DNA of 64,000 bases from Lycium barbarum (Eukaryota > Streptophyta > Magnoliopsida > Solanales > Solanaceae): positions 90,712,333 through 90,776,332 of the forward strand of contig NC_083346.1 of NCBI RefSeq assembly GCF_019175385.1, given 5' to 3'. Below the pieces are notes generated by a model. The model saw only the letters and a list, made by a program, of their open reading frames with translations, was not told the origin of the DNA and did no database searches. Made by a program: the position numbers and the translations under genes. This document shows, in pieces, positions 10,179 to 20,776 of the stretch (position 1 is its first letter; every line of letters starts with the position of its first letter).

Positions 10179-13027
10179 TGTCACGACCTATTTTGCCTAA
10201 GCCGTGCGGGCACTTACCTTCCCACCTTGGTAAGCGAACCCTCAACCCAACAATGTATAAATACATAAAAACGATGAAATTAAGCAACAGATTAGAACAA
10301 ATACATAAGTCTCACAATATAGATATAGAAGTAGTAGAATAGTGCGGAATAATAACAACACCCCCAGGGTCTAGTCTGAATAACACAAGAGCATCTAAAA
10401 AGGGAAATAGTACAAATCTGGAATACTAATAAATAAGTATCTATGTCTCTGAATAAAATAGGACATAAACATAGAAAAGTCTTCAAGGCAGCGGACGACC
10501 ATGCTCACCCTGGAAACTCAAAGAGAAAGCTGAAGCGACTATTAGCCACGCGTCACGGAAGTGGATCCGACCTGATACTCTGCATTCATAAAAGAATTCA
10601 GCTAGTGCAGGTTAGTACAAACAACAGTACTAGTAGGCAGCATCGGCCGACTAAGCATAGCTAACACAATCCAGATAATAAAGCAGATAAGCAGATAAAC
10701 CAACAAGTGTAAGTCACAAGTAATCGAATTCAAGTACACGTCATTGCCTAAGTAAAGCTTCTAATCCCAAATGTGTCAAGTCCATCACAATACAACACTA
10801 AAACATCTCAGAATCAAACCATAATACAATGCAATGCAATAATGTATGAATGCACTGCAATGCCATGCAAATGTTGTGTACACATGTACTTCGGACGGAA
10901 ATATCGACGTCTCGGTAGCACAACCCAGTGTGACTCGCGAAGTCTAAGTGCCACCCGTCTTGGATCTTTTCCCAACAGACAGACGGGACCCCGGATCTTT
11001 ACCCACGGGGAGTTCTCACCGGCACCACTCTGGGGGACCTGCGGAGTCCGTGCACTCACTCATTCCACGATTCCGGAATGAACATCGGATAGCGGACTCT
11101 CACGTCACTCAAGTAAAGAGTTTTAATCAAGTATCAATTCACTCAATCCACGATTCCGGGACAAACATCGGATATCGGACTCTCACGTCACTCAAGTAAA
11201 CTGAACTGAGCTCATCAAGTATTTCATCAAATATCATCAATATCTCAACAGTGTATCATGAAAATGAGAGTGCGTGCAATGCATGAATCACATCAATAAT
11301 CATGCTCAATATCACAAGTACCAATAATGGGTACGACAACAATATATCCGAATCACAAATACCAAAAGTGGGTATGCCAACTATATAACCGAATCACAAG
11401 TACCAACAGTGGGTACGCCAACAATATATCCGAGTACAAGTAGCAACAGTGGGTATACCAACTATATCATAATCAAGATGATAAAACATAATCCAATATC
11501 TATCAACGACTCATGGCATCAAGCCGGTACAATAGAACAATCGAATCACACATAACGGGGTGGATAGCCCCAACACACAACAGGACCCAACCTAAGGCAA
11601 TATCCAACCCGACTTCATACCCGAAGGTTCACATGCTATCTCCAACAATATAATCTAAATATGTGCTTCGCTATACGAAGTCTCACCAAAGGTAAGCCAT
11701 AACCTACCTGGAAGGCCGAATCGCAACACCAACAACTTACTCACTTTCCTTGCCTTTCCACTGAACCTCAAAACCAAAGTAGTCTAAGAATAATCGAATT
11801 CTTGATTAGAAATCATGAAGAATGATACTAATATTGCTACTATTAAAATTAGGTCAATTCTAGTCCTAGAAATTGGGGAAACGGGCCCACAAGGGCAAAA
11901 CGGGAAATTCAGAAGAAAAATGCCAAATTAAGTACTAGGTGATCATAACCCAACCACTAATTACTGATTTAACTAAAGGATTAGCCTAATTTCTGATTTT
12001 AAGCAAAACCCCTAAATTGGGTATAAACCCTAATTCTTTGATTCCGAAATTCAACACTAGAAATGGAAGATATATGATTAAAAAGCTTAGATTCATCAAA
12101 ATCTAACATAAACATCATCAATTTCCTCATTAACGAGCCTAAGGAAAAGTTCATCAAAACCCTCTTTCAACTTCCATCACTAAGGGATTACTAAAGAGAA
12201 TGGGGAATCCAAGATGATTATGATTAAAGGAAGAGTAAAGGAACAAGCAAGATTTACCTCCAATGATATCTCCAAAATATCTCCAAGAACTGTTCCCCAA
12301 AGCTCAAATTTCGAAATGGGAAATAATGAGGGTCTAAAGGCTTTTAACATTTCGTTAATTTTACAAACTGCCCGTCACCCGCTTTAGCGGCACTAGGACC
12401 GCCCCAGCGGTGCTGCATCAGCGGTCACACGACCGCTTCAGCGGTAAGGACAAAACTCACTTGACCGCTCCAGCGGCAGGGCTACCGCTCTAGCGGTGCC
12501 GCTGCCGCGGTGCTGATGCCGCCAAAGTGGGCACCAGACACCAGAAATCTCCCTATGTTTCGCCAATTGATTCGATTTTTCATCTAGTTTTCGAGGCCAT
12601 CTGCTTACATACCATACACATAGACACACATAAAATGCGCTACGAACGCTCCTGTGGCCTTAGAATTCCCAACAGAGGTCTCGTTGACCGAGTCTACCCC
12701 CCAATGCCTTATTTCCAATTTCCCAACCTATGTCCTAAAATGCATCAAAGTGCATTGGCAACCGAACCAAATAAACTCACAAGTTCTAAACGACCATCCG
12801 GACCTCTCGGAATTGACGAAATTCCAAAAAAGGTCCATTTACCCAAAAGTCAACTTTAGGTCAACCATTTTTCACTTTAAGCCTATATTTCACAAAAGTT
12901 GCCCGAATCCGGTCTAGATACCTCGGGAAGTGTGCCAACGGTCCACTGGGGTAAAAATTTAGATTGTTAATGCTCGAGAAAGGGCGAAAATGCCGAAAAG
13001 ACTATAACGACCAAACGGGTCGTTACA
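10179..13027 (-). repeat. 3' LTR of the truncated chromovirus
   Basis: This 2849-bp LTR begins (minus) TGTAACGACCCGTTTGG at 13027 and ends ...GTGACA at 10179. It abuts the chromodomain-coding region on the right and the tandem LTR-like repeat on the left. Small frames inside it (10292-12917) are not supported as genes. Around 11330-11450 there is a short array in which ...GTGGGTA(C/T)GCCAAC... recurs about every 55-60 bp. Confidence 0.8.
12379..12530. repeat. Cluster of ACCGCTNNAGCGGT palindromes
   Basis: Near-perfect palindromes lie at 12379-12390, 12398-12410, 12432-12445, 12464-12476 and 12484-12497, followed by GC-rich variants to about 12530. The two central bases vary (TT, CC, TC, CC, CT) while the arms are kept. 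The cluster is about 530-650 bases into the LTR in its own direction, so it would be in U3. Confidence 0.85.
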
Positions 13028-13049
13028 TTAGATACCAATTGAATCGTCG

Positions 13050-14122
13050 TCCTCGAGCGAAGAAGAGACAAGAAGGCGGGAAATACCTGAATCAGTAAAC
13101 AACTAGGGATATCGGCTACGCATGTCGGGCTCGGTCTCCCAAGTAGCCTCCTCAATAGGACGATGCTTCCATTGTACCTTCACAAAAGCAATCTCTTTTA
13201 ACCTCAACTTTCAAACCTGCCTATCCAAGATCACGATAGGCTCATCCTCATAAGTCAAATTCTTATCAAGTAATATAGAATCCCAATGAACAATGTAGGT
13301 ACCGTCAGCATGGTACTTCTTAAGCATCGAAACATGAAAAACAAGATGAACTCCCGCCAAGCCTGGCGGCAATGCCAACTCATAAGCTACATCACCCATA
13401 CGATAAACAATCTCAAACGGACCAATATACCTGGGGATCAACTTGTCCCTCTTACCGAAACTCATAACACCCTTAATGGGTGAAACCTTCAACAGAACCT
13501 GGTCACCAATAGCAAACTCCAAATCCCGGACCTTCCGGTCTGCATACATCTTTTGCCTACTCTAAGCTGCCAAAAGCTTGGCCTGAATAACTCTCACTCT
13601 ATCAAGGGACTCTACCAAGGGTAAGTGCTAGTCCCAATGACCCCTAAAATTAATAATACGCGCTCTCAACATGTCCTCGAGCACCTGAATGGTCCGCTCG
13701 GACTAGCCATCGATCTGGGGATGAAAAGCTGTACTGAGATCCAATCGGGAACCCAACTCCTCATGAAATGGCCTCCAGAATCGGGAAGTGAAAATAGTAC
13801 CCCGATTGGATACGACATAAATAAGAACCCCATGTAATCTCACAATATCCCGAATGTACATCTTGGCTAACTTCTCTGTGGTATAGGAAACCTGAACTGG
13901 AACAAAGTGAGCAGACTTAGTCAACCGATCCACTATCACCCAAATAGAATCAAAGTTGCCAAGGGTCATCGGAAGACCCGTAACAAAGTCCATAGTAATC
14001 CTATCCCACTTCCACTCAGGAATGGGCATCCTCTGAAGCACCCCACCGGGTCGCTGGTGCTCACTCTTAACCTGTTGATAATTCCCACAGTTAGCCATAA
14101 AATCTACTATATCTCTCTTCAT
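13050..14122 (-). pseudogene. Chromovirus integrase core, C-terminal domain and chromodomain, broken
   Basis: The integrase part (13703-14122) contains EHQRPGGVLQ, WKWDRITMDFVTGLP, VDRLTKSAHFVPV and FHPQIDG, the usual plant Ty3/gypsy DDE integrase landmarks. The zinc-finger end reads CGNYQQV, where the second cysteine of the CxxC pair has become tyrosine. Stops follow FHPQIDG and occur again before 13549. The C-terminal part (13211-13549) has FAIGDQVLLKVSP, RYIGPFEIV and YELALPPGL. After one more stop comes VKVQWKHRPIEEATWE, the core of a chromodomain. Such chromodomains steer integration to methylated-histone chromatin. The frame is not functional. Confidence 0.85.
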
Positions 14123-14140
14123 CCGACGCCACCAATAGTG

Positions 14141-14701
14141 CTATCTCAAATCACCGTACATCTTAGTAACTCTCGGATGAATAGAATAGTGAGAGCTATG
14201 AGCCTCAGACAAGATTAACTGACCCAAATCACCAGTACGAGAAATGCACACGTGTCCTCTAATCCTCAGAATGCCCTCAGAATCAATCACAGCCTCCTTG
14301 GCCTCACCTCTCAAAACTCTATCTCGCATCTTGCTCAACTGAGCATCATCAAACTGATGAGTGCTGATCCGATCCAGTAAAGACGACCTCACCTTTATAC
14401 AAGACAAAATCCTGCCCGGGGTTGAAATATCAAGACGGACGAAACTGTTGCCTAGAGTCTGAACCTCCATGGCCAACGGACGCTCGAAAACAATCAATCG
14501 AGATAAACTCCCCATACTCACTGCCTTTCGACTCAAGGCATCAACCACCACATTGGCTTTCCCGGGATGATCCAGAATAGAGATATCATAGTCCTTCAGG
14601 AGCTCCATCCATCGGTGCTGCCTGGAATTAACATCTCTCTCGGTAAACACATGCTGAAGGCTACGGTGATCGGTGAAAACCTCATAATGAACACCGTACA
14701 A
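14141..14701 (-). pseudogene. Chromovirus RNase H C-terminal half and integrase zinc-finger start
   Basis: The frame begins at the solo-LTR junction with VHYEVFTDHRSLQHVFT and RQHRWMELLKDYD, then HPGKANVVVDALSRK, all hallmarks of Ty3/gypsy RNase H. It continues into SEAHSSHYSIHPRVTKMYGDL, the H-H half of the integrase zinc finger. A TAG directly after GDLR separates it from the integrase core at 14122. It is continuous with 16134-16655 if the solo LTR is ignored. Confidence 0.85.
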
Positions 14702-14876
14702 ATAATGCCTCCTGATGTGGCGTGATTTTACGCCACAATCGATGTTTTTTGACTATAAGTTTTACTTGTTTTTAAGCAAGCCTATGTGATTTTACGTGGT
14801 TTTTAGTGTTTTTCAGGTAAAGGAACAGATTCGGCACAATCACAGTTGAAGTGCAGAACCAGGTCGTAAATTGATG

Positions 14877-15206
14877 TTTACGGTCCGTATTCTACAATAC
14901 GGGCCGTATTCCATGGTCGTGTTAAAGGATCCTGGAGACAGAATGTCCAGCTGAGAAGATGGTGATTTACGAGCTGAGTTTATGGACCGTATTTCAGTTT
15001 ACGGTCCGTATTCCATCACGTATTTAGTCATTCAAGCATTTGGCAGGAAGTCTGAGATTAGCAAAGTGAAAGACGACCAAGCAGTTTACGGACCGTAAAC
15101 CACTTTACGGTCCGTATTTTGGAAGGATAAGTTGCACACAGCTGAGAGAACGAGTTGGGCGTAAACCATGTTTACGGTCCGTAAAGTGATTTACGGACCG
15201 TATTTC
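14877..15206. repeat. Eight TTTACGG(T/A)CCGTA palindromes upstream of the LTR TATA box
   Basis: Copies of ACGGTCCGTA, its complement ACGGACCGTA, or close variants occur at about 14879, 14898, 14982, 15000, 15087, 15106, 15173 and 15192. Two are extended to full TTTACGG...CCGTAAA palindromes (15085-15099 and 15171-15185). Several are arranged in close pairs 18-20 bases apart. Confidence 0.9.
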
Positions 15207-15257
15207 ATCATGACGGGACTGAAGTGCAAAATCTGTAACTTATGTATTTTCAAAACT

Positions 15258-15266
15258 TATAAATAG
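15258..15266 (+). promoter_or_regulatory. LTR TATA box
   Basis: TATAAATAG lies about 50 bases downstream of the palindrome cluster and 545 bases into the LTR. It is the best promoter candidate in this LTR and sets its orientation. Confidence 0.6.
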
Positions 15267-16133
15267 TCATTGTAGGATTGTAATAGTCATCATTCATTAT
15301 ATTTTTGTCTCTTGACTTAGGATATTAATTCTCTCTAGTTTTTTGAAGATTCAAACATCAATTCAAGTATTACGAATTCCTTTTTCATTCCAAAGTAAGC
15401 AATTATGAATTCTTCAATTTCTTATTTCTTGTTCTTTGTCATGAGTAACTAAATTCCCTTACTAGGGTTGTGAACCCAATGATGGGTGTTTTGTGATTGG
15501 GTTTGTGATTGATATACAAATAATGGATTATCAGGGTTTAGTTATTCTTCATTCTTCATTCATAATTAATGGTTGCAAACATTGATTAAAGCCATAAACC
15601 CTAAATTTATTTGGAAAAATAATTAGGGTTGGTAAGAATAATTAACAAGAACTCAAAGCTTTAAACTTTGTTTAATAAATTCACTTAGGAATAAGAGGAA
15701 TTTACTTGGCATGATTAATCGTTCTTCATAATCACTTTCTTATATTTGGGAAAATCATAGAAAGATATAATCTTTATTTATTGGGAAATAGTAGAGATTC
15801 ACATAGAGATTAAGTGCATTCATATAATGATCCATTACAAGTATATCAAGATCAATACCCATGATCATACACTCTATCTAACGGGGACACAACCTTAGTT
15901 TCTTTTACCATAAATAATCACCAAAGCAATAATTTAGCAACTAGTCATAGAAAAACCAACTTTTACACAAATTATCGGATTAAGACATTAGACCTAGAAC
16001 TTAGCATCTACGACTTTAGTAACCTTTTCACACCATATTCCCTGTGGGATTCGACCCCAACCTCGTTGGGTTACTATATTTGACAACGTCCGCGTTATAC
16101 CATTAATAAGTGTAATTTGAGCGTATCACCTCC

Positions 16134-16655
16134 AATTTTTCAAAGCAAAGACTACGGCCAACAACACCAAATCATGGGTAGGGTAATTCTTCTCATGAAC
16201 CTTCAACTGACGGCAAGCATAAGCTATCACTCTCCCCTCCTGCATCAACACCTCACCCAAACCCATACCGGAGGCATCACAATAGACAGCGAAATCCTTA
16301 CCCTCCACGGGTAATGCTAAGATCGGGGCTATAGTCAAAAGAAGCTTGAGCTTTTTGAAAGCTCTCCTCACAATCATCCGCCCACTGGAAAGGAACATCC
16401 TTCTGAGTCAATCTGGTCAAGGATGAAGCAATAACACCAAAACCCTTCACAAAGCGATGGTAATAACTGGCCAAACCCACAAAACTACGAATCTCAGTAA
16501 CAGTAGTGGGCCTCGCTCAACCCCTCACAGCCTCAATCTTCTGGGGATCAACCATAATCCCATCCTTAGACACAAATGACCCAAGAATGCTACAGACTCC
16601 AACGAGAACTCACATTTAGAAAACTTAGCAAACAGGCTATGTTTCTTCAACAACC
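16134..16655 (-). pseudogene. Chromovirus reverse transcriptase end and RNase H start
   Basis: Minus-strand reading begins with a KHSLFAKFSKCEFSLESVAF stretch (RT C-terminus) and then GLASYYHRFVKGFG. It continues with [13 protein letters not shown] and the RNase H start [16 protein letters not shown], ending at ALKNWR where the solo LTR begins. A stop interrupts the segment before the GLASYY motif, and one frameshift separates 16298-16480 from 16126-16398. Upstream RT motifs, including the catalytic YxDD, are absent because of the truncation at 16655. Confidence 0.85.
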
Positions 16656-17479
16656 CAAGAAAAGAACAAATCAATATATTACAAGGTAAACAAGTGCAAA
16701 TCTATCCAAAAACTTCCTTTAAATTCAGTCCCTCTCCAACAACACCGATAAGTCAACTTGAAACCTTTATACCATGATTTCCTTTACTTTAAACCTTGAA
16801 ATTCCTCTATAAACATCTTGATATCAAAGTTAAGATTATAAACATACCTTGTATGCCTAGAGAATCCAGTCCGAACATTCGTTCAAGTCCAAGCAAGTAG
16901 CCAAGTCCTCTAGCAATACTAATACTAGGATGCCTCCACTAATCTTATGATTCTTAAGATTAATCTTCACTTAATTGGGTTGGAGAAGGTTAGGAAGAGT
17001 TTAAGAGAGCTCATAGGGTCTAGAAGGATCTGGTTTTGATGCATAATGAGCCCCAAGTCGTGGACCCTTCTATTTATAGCAAGAAAATAATTTCCACCGC
17101 CTCACTTCGACGGTTCCGTCGATGTACAACGACGGTTCCGTCATTTTTTGACGGCTCATATCTTACTCCGTACTTCTCCAAATTGCAATCTGCCAGTTGC
17201 ATTTGAAAAAAGAGTCGCTGAACTTCAATTTACATAGTTATGCATTCCATAAATCCTCATATTTTGGGAGATATACCTCTCTCAAATTGGACCAAAAACT
17301 TTTTGTCCAAAATTCTGTCAAGTTTTTTCAAAATTTTGACAAACTTAATTTCTTCGATTCACTTGATCCCGGAACCTTTAGACACTTGCTTATCCTTGTT
17401 ATAATGGTTCCATAACCTCTCCGAGCTTACGTTAGTTTACTTACGATGCAAACGACGTGAAAATTTTTGAGGTGTAACA
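16656..17479 (-). mobile_element. LTR fragment of a gypsy element, minus strand
   Basis: The minus strand opens TGTTACACCTCAAAAATTTT at 17479. It shares a block with the LTRs at 18762-20765 and 25198-31613 (GGTCCCGGAATC-type, TTCGACAAACTTA, GGAGATATACC on the plus strand), so it is a relative of that family. A TATA-like CTATAAATAG lies at 17080-17071. The left end is not a natural LTR terminus and abuts the broken RT. Confidence 0.6.
17109..17142. repeat. Paired GACGGTTCCGTC palindromes upstream of a TATA box
   Basis: Two identical 12-bp imperfect palindromes lie at 17109-17120 and 17131-17142. In the LTR's own direction they are about 30-70 bases upstream of its TATA-like box at 17071-17080. 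Confidence 0.85.
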
Positions 17480-17853
17480 CTGGCCCAAACCCAATATGGC
17501 CCACTTTAATGGGACGGGTCAGCCCAGCCCTTCCCGGATGATAGGCATAATCTGAGTTTGTCACGAGCTTAAGCTAAGGAAGTGCAAAGGGATTCAGGGG
17601 TAATTGTGTCATTTTATAATATTATCCCAAGATAACTAATCTCGATATTAGTTATTCCACTTAGGTGAGGAAATAATTTAATCCCAGGGTTGTGCTATAA
17701 TTTTATAGTGGGTTTAGTTAATACTCCAAGCCAAAGATGGAATAAATTTAAGCCCATATTCTATTCCACGTAATCTCATGTACCAAACGACCCCTAAATA
17801 CATAAGTTGGGTTCAGCCTAATACAGACAAAAGAAAACATCTAGCTTGAAGTG
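17480..17853. other. Spacer with a possible truncated MITE
   Basis: No gene is seen. The stretch ending ...TACCAAACGACCCCTAAA near 17795 resembles one end of a Tourist-type MITE, but I could not find a matching left end. Confidence 0.35.
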
Positions 17854-18090
17854 TGTCACAACCCAAATTATCTAAGTCACGATGGAATTTACAACCCAAC
17901 CCGGTAGGTGAACCAATTACAACACAAAACAATTCCATTTATTAAGAAGCGGTAATATAAGCAATTGAAACAGTCGAATAACCATAAATAGATATCATAA
18001 AGGTCAACAATGCGAAAAATACAAGAAAACACCCAAAATTGACAATATGAGTTAAGAGCATCTAAATTGAATAAGTAAACAAATCTCAAA
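17854..18090 (-). mobile_element. Gypsy LTR-end fragment
   Basis: The plus strand starts TGTCACAACCCAAATTATCT and continues with CAACCCAACCCGGTAGGTG, the typical complement of a gypsy LTR 3' end. No partner LTR is seen nearby. The right boundary is a guess. Confidence 0.4.
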
Positions 18091-18607
18091 TTTGAAATAG
18101 CCTGTCTGAGTTTGTTCATCTGTAGCATCACTTGAACTTTCCACAATCGGCATTGTATCACTAAGATATAAGTGTACTTCTTCAGATTCACTCAAATAGC
18201 AAATAGATCTTGTACATGCAGCACTGCAATTGGGATTCACAATTCTTCTGAGCTCGCCATCCTATCAGTGATTGAGATACAAGAGTATCTCGATCTTAAT
18301 TCAACTTGCTTCCAAAGACACTGAGCTGTCGACTGCAACCTGGAAGCTCTGATACCATGTTAAAGAGATAAATCATGGGAAAAGCAAGGAAAATATTAGA
18401 TAGAAAACAGAGAGAAATAAAGAATAAGAACATGAGAAAATATTTGATATTAGAAATGAATGAAGCAGTGCAAAATAAGTAACTGTTTGTACACTATTTA
18501 TAGCTATTGTGATTAGCTAATCTAACAGCCTAACTAACAATGACTTAATCGACTAAGTGTAACTATAAATTAGTAACTACTTCTAATTAATTACAATTCA
18601 AGTTACA
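18091..18607 (-). mobile_element. Copia-type 5' LTR, primer site and start of the internal region
   Basis: The minus strand shows an LTR of about 250 bp (18607-18358) ending ...TCTTTAACA. It is followed at once by TGGTATCAGAGC, a primer site for initiator tRNA-Met (18357-18346). A TATA-like ACTATTTATAGC complement lies at about 18500. Downstream is a likely start codon region (ATGGCGAGCTCAGAAG near 18260) whose frame breaks early, and short minus frames at 17889-18240. The rest of the element is missing; sequence to the left belongs to a gypsy LTR fragment. Confidence 0.55.
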
Positions 18608-18740
18608 CCTCCAGCGACCAGACATTCTTTTACACATTATAAGGCGAGGTCGATGTGTCTCTCAGTAGATGTGACGCTTGTTCCAAACAACTAATCACAG
18701 ACATTCTGAAAAATATTTAAACTTTCTAAAATTAGGTTTG

Positions 18741-18754
18741 GGGGGGGGGGGGGG
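18741..18754. repeat. Poly(G) run
   Basis: About 15 consecutive G residues (beginning with the last base of GTTTG) lie directly left of the element inserted at 18762. Confidence 0.9.
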
Positions 18755-18761
18755 AGGGGTG

Positions 18762-20765
18762 TGTCACGACCCAACCAGAGGGCCATGACGGGCACGTAGA
18801 GCTAACACACCGAGCACCTCTAAACATACATCTCATAACATTTCTGGGTGGACCATAAAGATAGCTCCTGGATATCATAATCTGTAAGGACATATATCAC
18901 AATATAACGACATATCTCTATATAATCTTCAACAATTATGCCCATTATCATCAGCCGACAAGGCTACTAAAATGTTATACAACGATATGAATCGGTGGGG
19001 TTATGAAACGTTTAACTGTACACATATGTCTACGAGCTTCTACATAGAATACAAGTGACCATAAGGACCAATACCAATAGATTGCAGCTCCGAAGTAAGT
19101 GGAGTGCTCCTGAGAATCCGCTGATTATTCACTTACGGGTCAAATCCGTGTACCTATGTACCTGCGGGCATGAACGCAGCGTCCACAAAAAAGGACGTCA
19201 GTACGAACAATGTACTGAGTATGTAAGACATGAATAACAACATAATAAGAAATATAGAACATAACATGAGATAAAGATAACCTGTACATCTGATTGCCTT
19301 ATAAGACGGATACCATGCATGCTTAGCTTTCTTTTAAAAAAAATTATTTTCATACATACATATATACATATATTATATCATCATCATAACGTACCCGATT
19401 TATATTATGGAATAATCATCAACGCTATATCTCACCTTGAAGGAACAATCATCATGAGGCAAGATCAACAACAATGAGAGAAATCAAGGAAATCAGGAAA
19501 TATACTCAATAATCTCATGATAGCATTAAAACCATAAACTTTGAAATTTCTAGAAATAAGATCATCATCATCATGTTCATCATAGAAAACATCTCATCTT
19601 TAGTATCATAAGAAGCTTTTAAGAATCATGAACTTCTAACTTTTGGAAGTAAGAAGGTTATGGGAACATACATGGAATCATAACATAGGAATCATGCCTT
19701 TTCAAAAGAAAGGGACTAGCCTTAACATACCTGGATAATCTCCTTCTCAATCCACAATAAAGCTTAACATAATCCTCTTGCGTCTACAACAAGTGAAATG
19801 ATACCTCATCAACAAATAGTGTCACAACTATCATATGTTGCTAATATTATAACCTTCGGAAAATCGGGCAGCACTTTCCCTATTTATACTACATCCCAAA
19901 GGCCACTATGGGTATTTGGCCTCACACAACTTTACCAACATTAAATTAAGCTAGCACATGACCAAAGGGGTGTTATACATGCCTTAAGCAGTGCATACAA
20001 TCTAAGAACCATGGCTGAATCAGTCCAACTTCACCCTCAATCATGATACAATACCATAGACTTGCTACTCCTGTAGTTTCTAACCTTCTTGATGGAAGAT
20101 TTGGTTGTTTCCACTTGATTTGGGCCAAAATTTTATAATTGGAAGTTGGGAAAATATTCTAGAGGGTTGGGGAATGTTATGGAGGTGTTTGGATGAAAAA
20201 TAAGGGGTGAAACCCATTTTCAGATCTCTAGGGTCAGTTCGGCCGACCTAGAGTGTTCGGGTACTGTAGCAACTCGGTTACTGTAGCAGCGTTTCTGCTC
20301 TGTCAGCCTAACTTGTAACGTCCATAATTCTCTACTCTATTGTCGTATCGACGAGCGGTTTGTTGTATTGGAAACTAGACACGAAGAACTTCATTTTAGG
20401 TTTTTGAAACACCTTAAAACTCCTAATATACTTGGATATATACCCCTCCAAATTTGACTAAAAATCTGCCAACCTTTTCCAAATTTTCGACAAACTTATT
20501 TTCTTCGATTTTCTTGGTCCCGGAATCTTCCGAAACTCTCCATACATGATATTTATCATTAATCATACTTGATAATGGTCATTTTCTTTGATTTCAAGGT
20601 TGTCCTTCTCGATTACGATTTACGAGATCATAATTCATCCTTTACTTCATTGTTACGTATTTCCCATGGCTTGTAGCTTCCAAAACTTCATGGGATGTCC
20701 CCGATACTCAATTAATATGATGAAGTATGTGGCATGCTCGTGTTCTGAAAGTTTGAGGTGTAACA
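18762..20765 (-). repeat. 3' LTR of the LARD-like element
   Basis: This 2004-bp LTR runs (minus) from TGTTACACCTCAAACTTTC to ...GGGTCGTGACA. Compared with the 5' LTR it lacks two blocks, corresponding to 25835-26038 and about 30272-30733 of that LTR. Confidence 0.85.
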
Positions 20766-20776
20766 TCCTTCCCTCA
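20766..20776 (-). other. Polypurine tract of the LARD-like element
   Basis: The minus strand reads GAGGGAAGGA directly before the LTR start TGTTACACC. It is preceded by TTTGAGGACGAATGTTCC, a motif common upstream of gypsy 3' LTRs. Confidence 0.75.

Larger units (their letters stand above)
14713..16128 (+). mobile_element. Solo LTR with perfect CCTCC duplication, inside the chromovirus RNase H
   Basis: The LTR runs from TGATGTGGCGTGATTTTACG to GAGCGTATCA (1416 bp, TG...CA ends). It is flanked by CCTCC at 14708-14712 and 16129-16133. Deleting it and one repeat restores the RNase H reading from ...ALKNWR into H-Y-L-Y-G on the minus strand. The orientation is taken from the TATA box at 15258. 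The 3' end (TGTGGGATTCGACCCC... then GTCCGCGTTATACC) is a style I associate with plant Ty3/gypsy (Athila/Tat-like) LTRs, but that assignment is tentative. Confidence 0.85.
10179..16655 (-). mobile_element. Ty3/gypsy chromovirus (Tekay-like), 5'-truncated, minus strand
   Basis: In transcription order (right to left) the element shows the end of reverse transcriptase, RNase H, integrase, a chromodomain, and a 3' LTR at 13027-10179. A chromodomain after integrase defines chromoviruses, and the LTR style (TGTAACGACCC...GGTCGTGACA) is Tekay-like. The gag, protease, most of the RT and the 5' LTR are missing; at about 16655 the RT frame stops against an unrelated LTR fragment. A solo LTR (14713-16128) splits the RNase H region. 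At least three stop codons interrupt what remains. No target duplication can be tested because the right end is lost. Confidence 0.85.

Noticed and set aside
12654..12917. Frames overlapping the right part of the chromovirus LTR as host genes
   Set aside because: They lie inside an LTR, have no start context or domain, and overlap one another in different frames.
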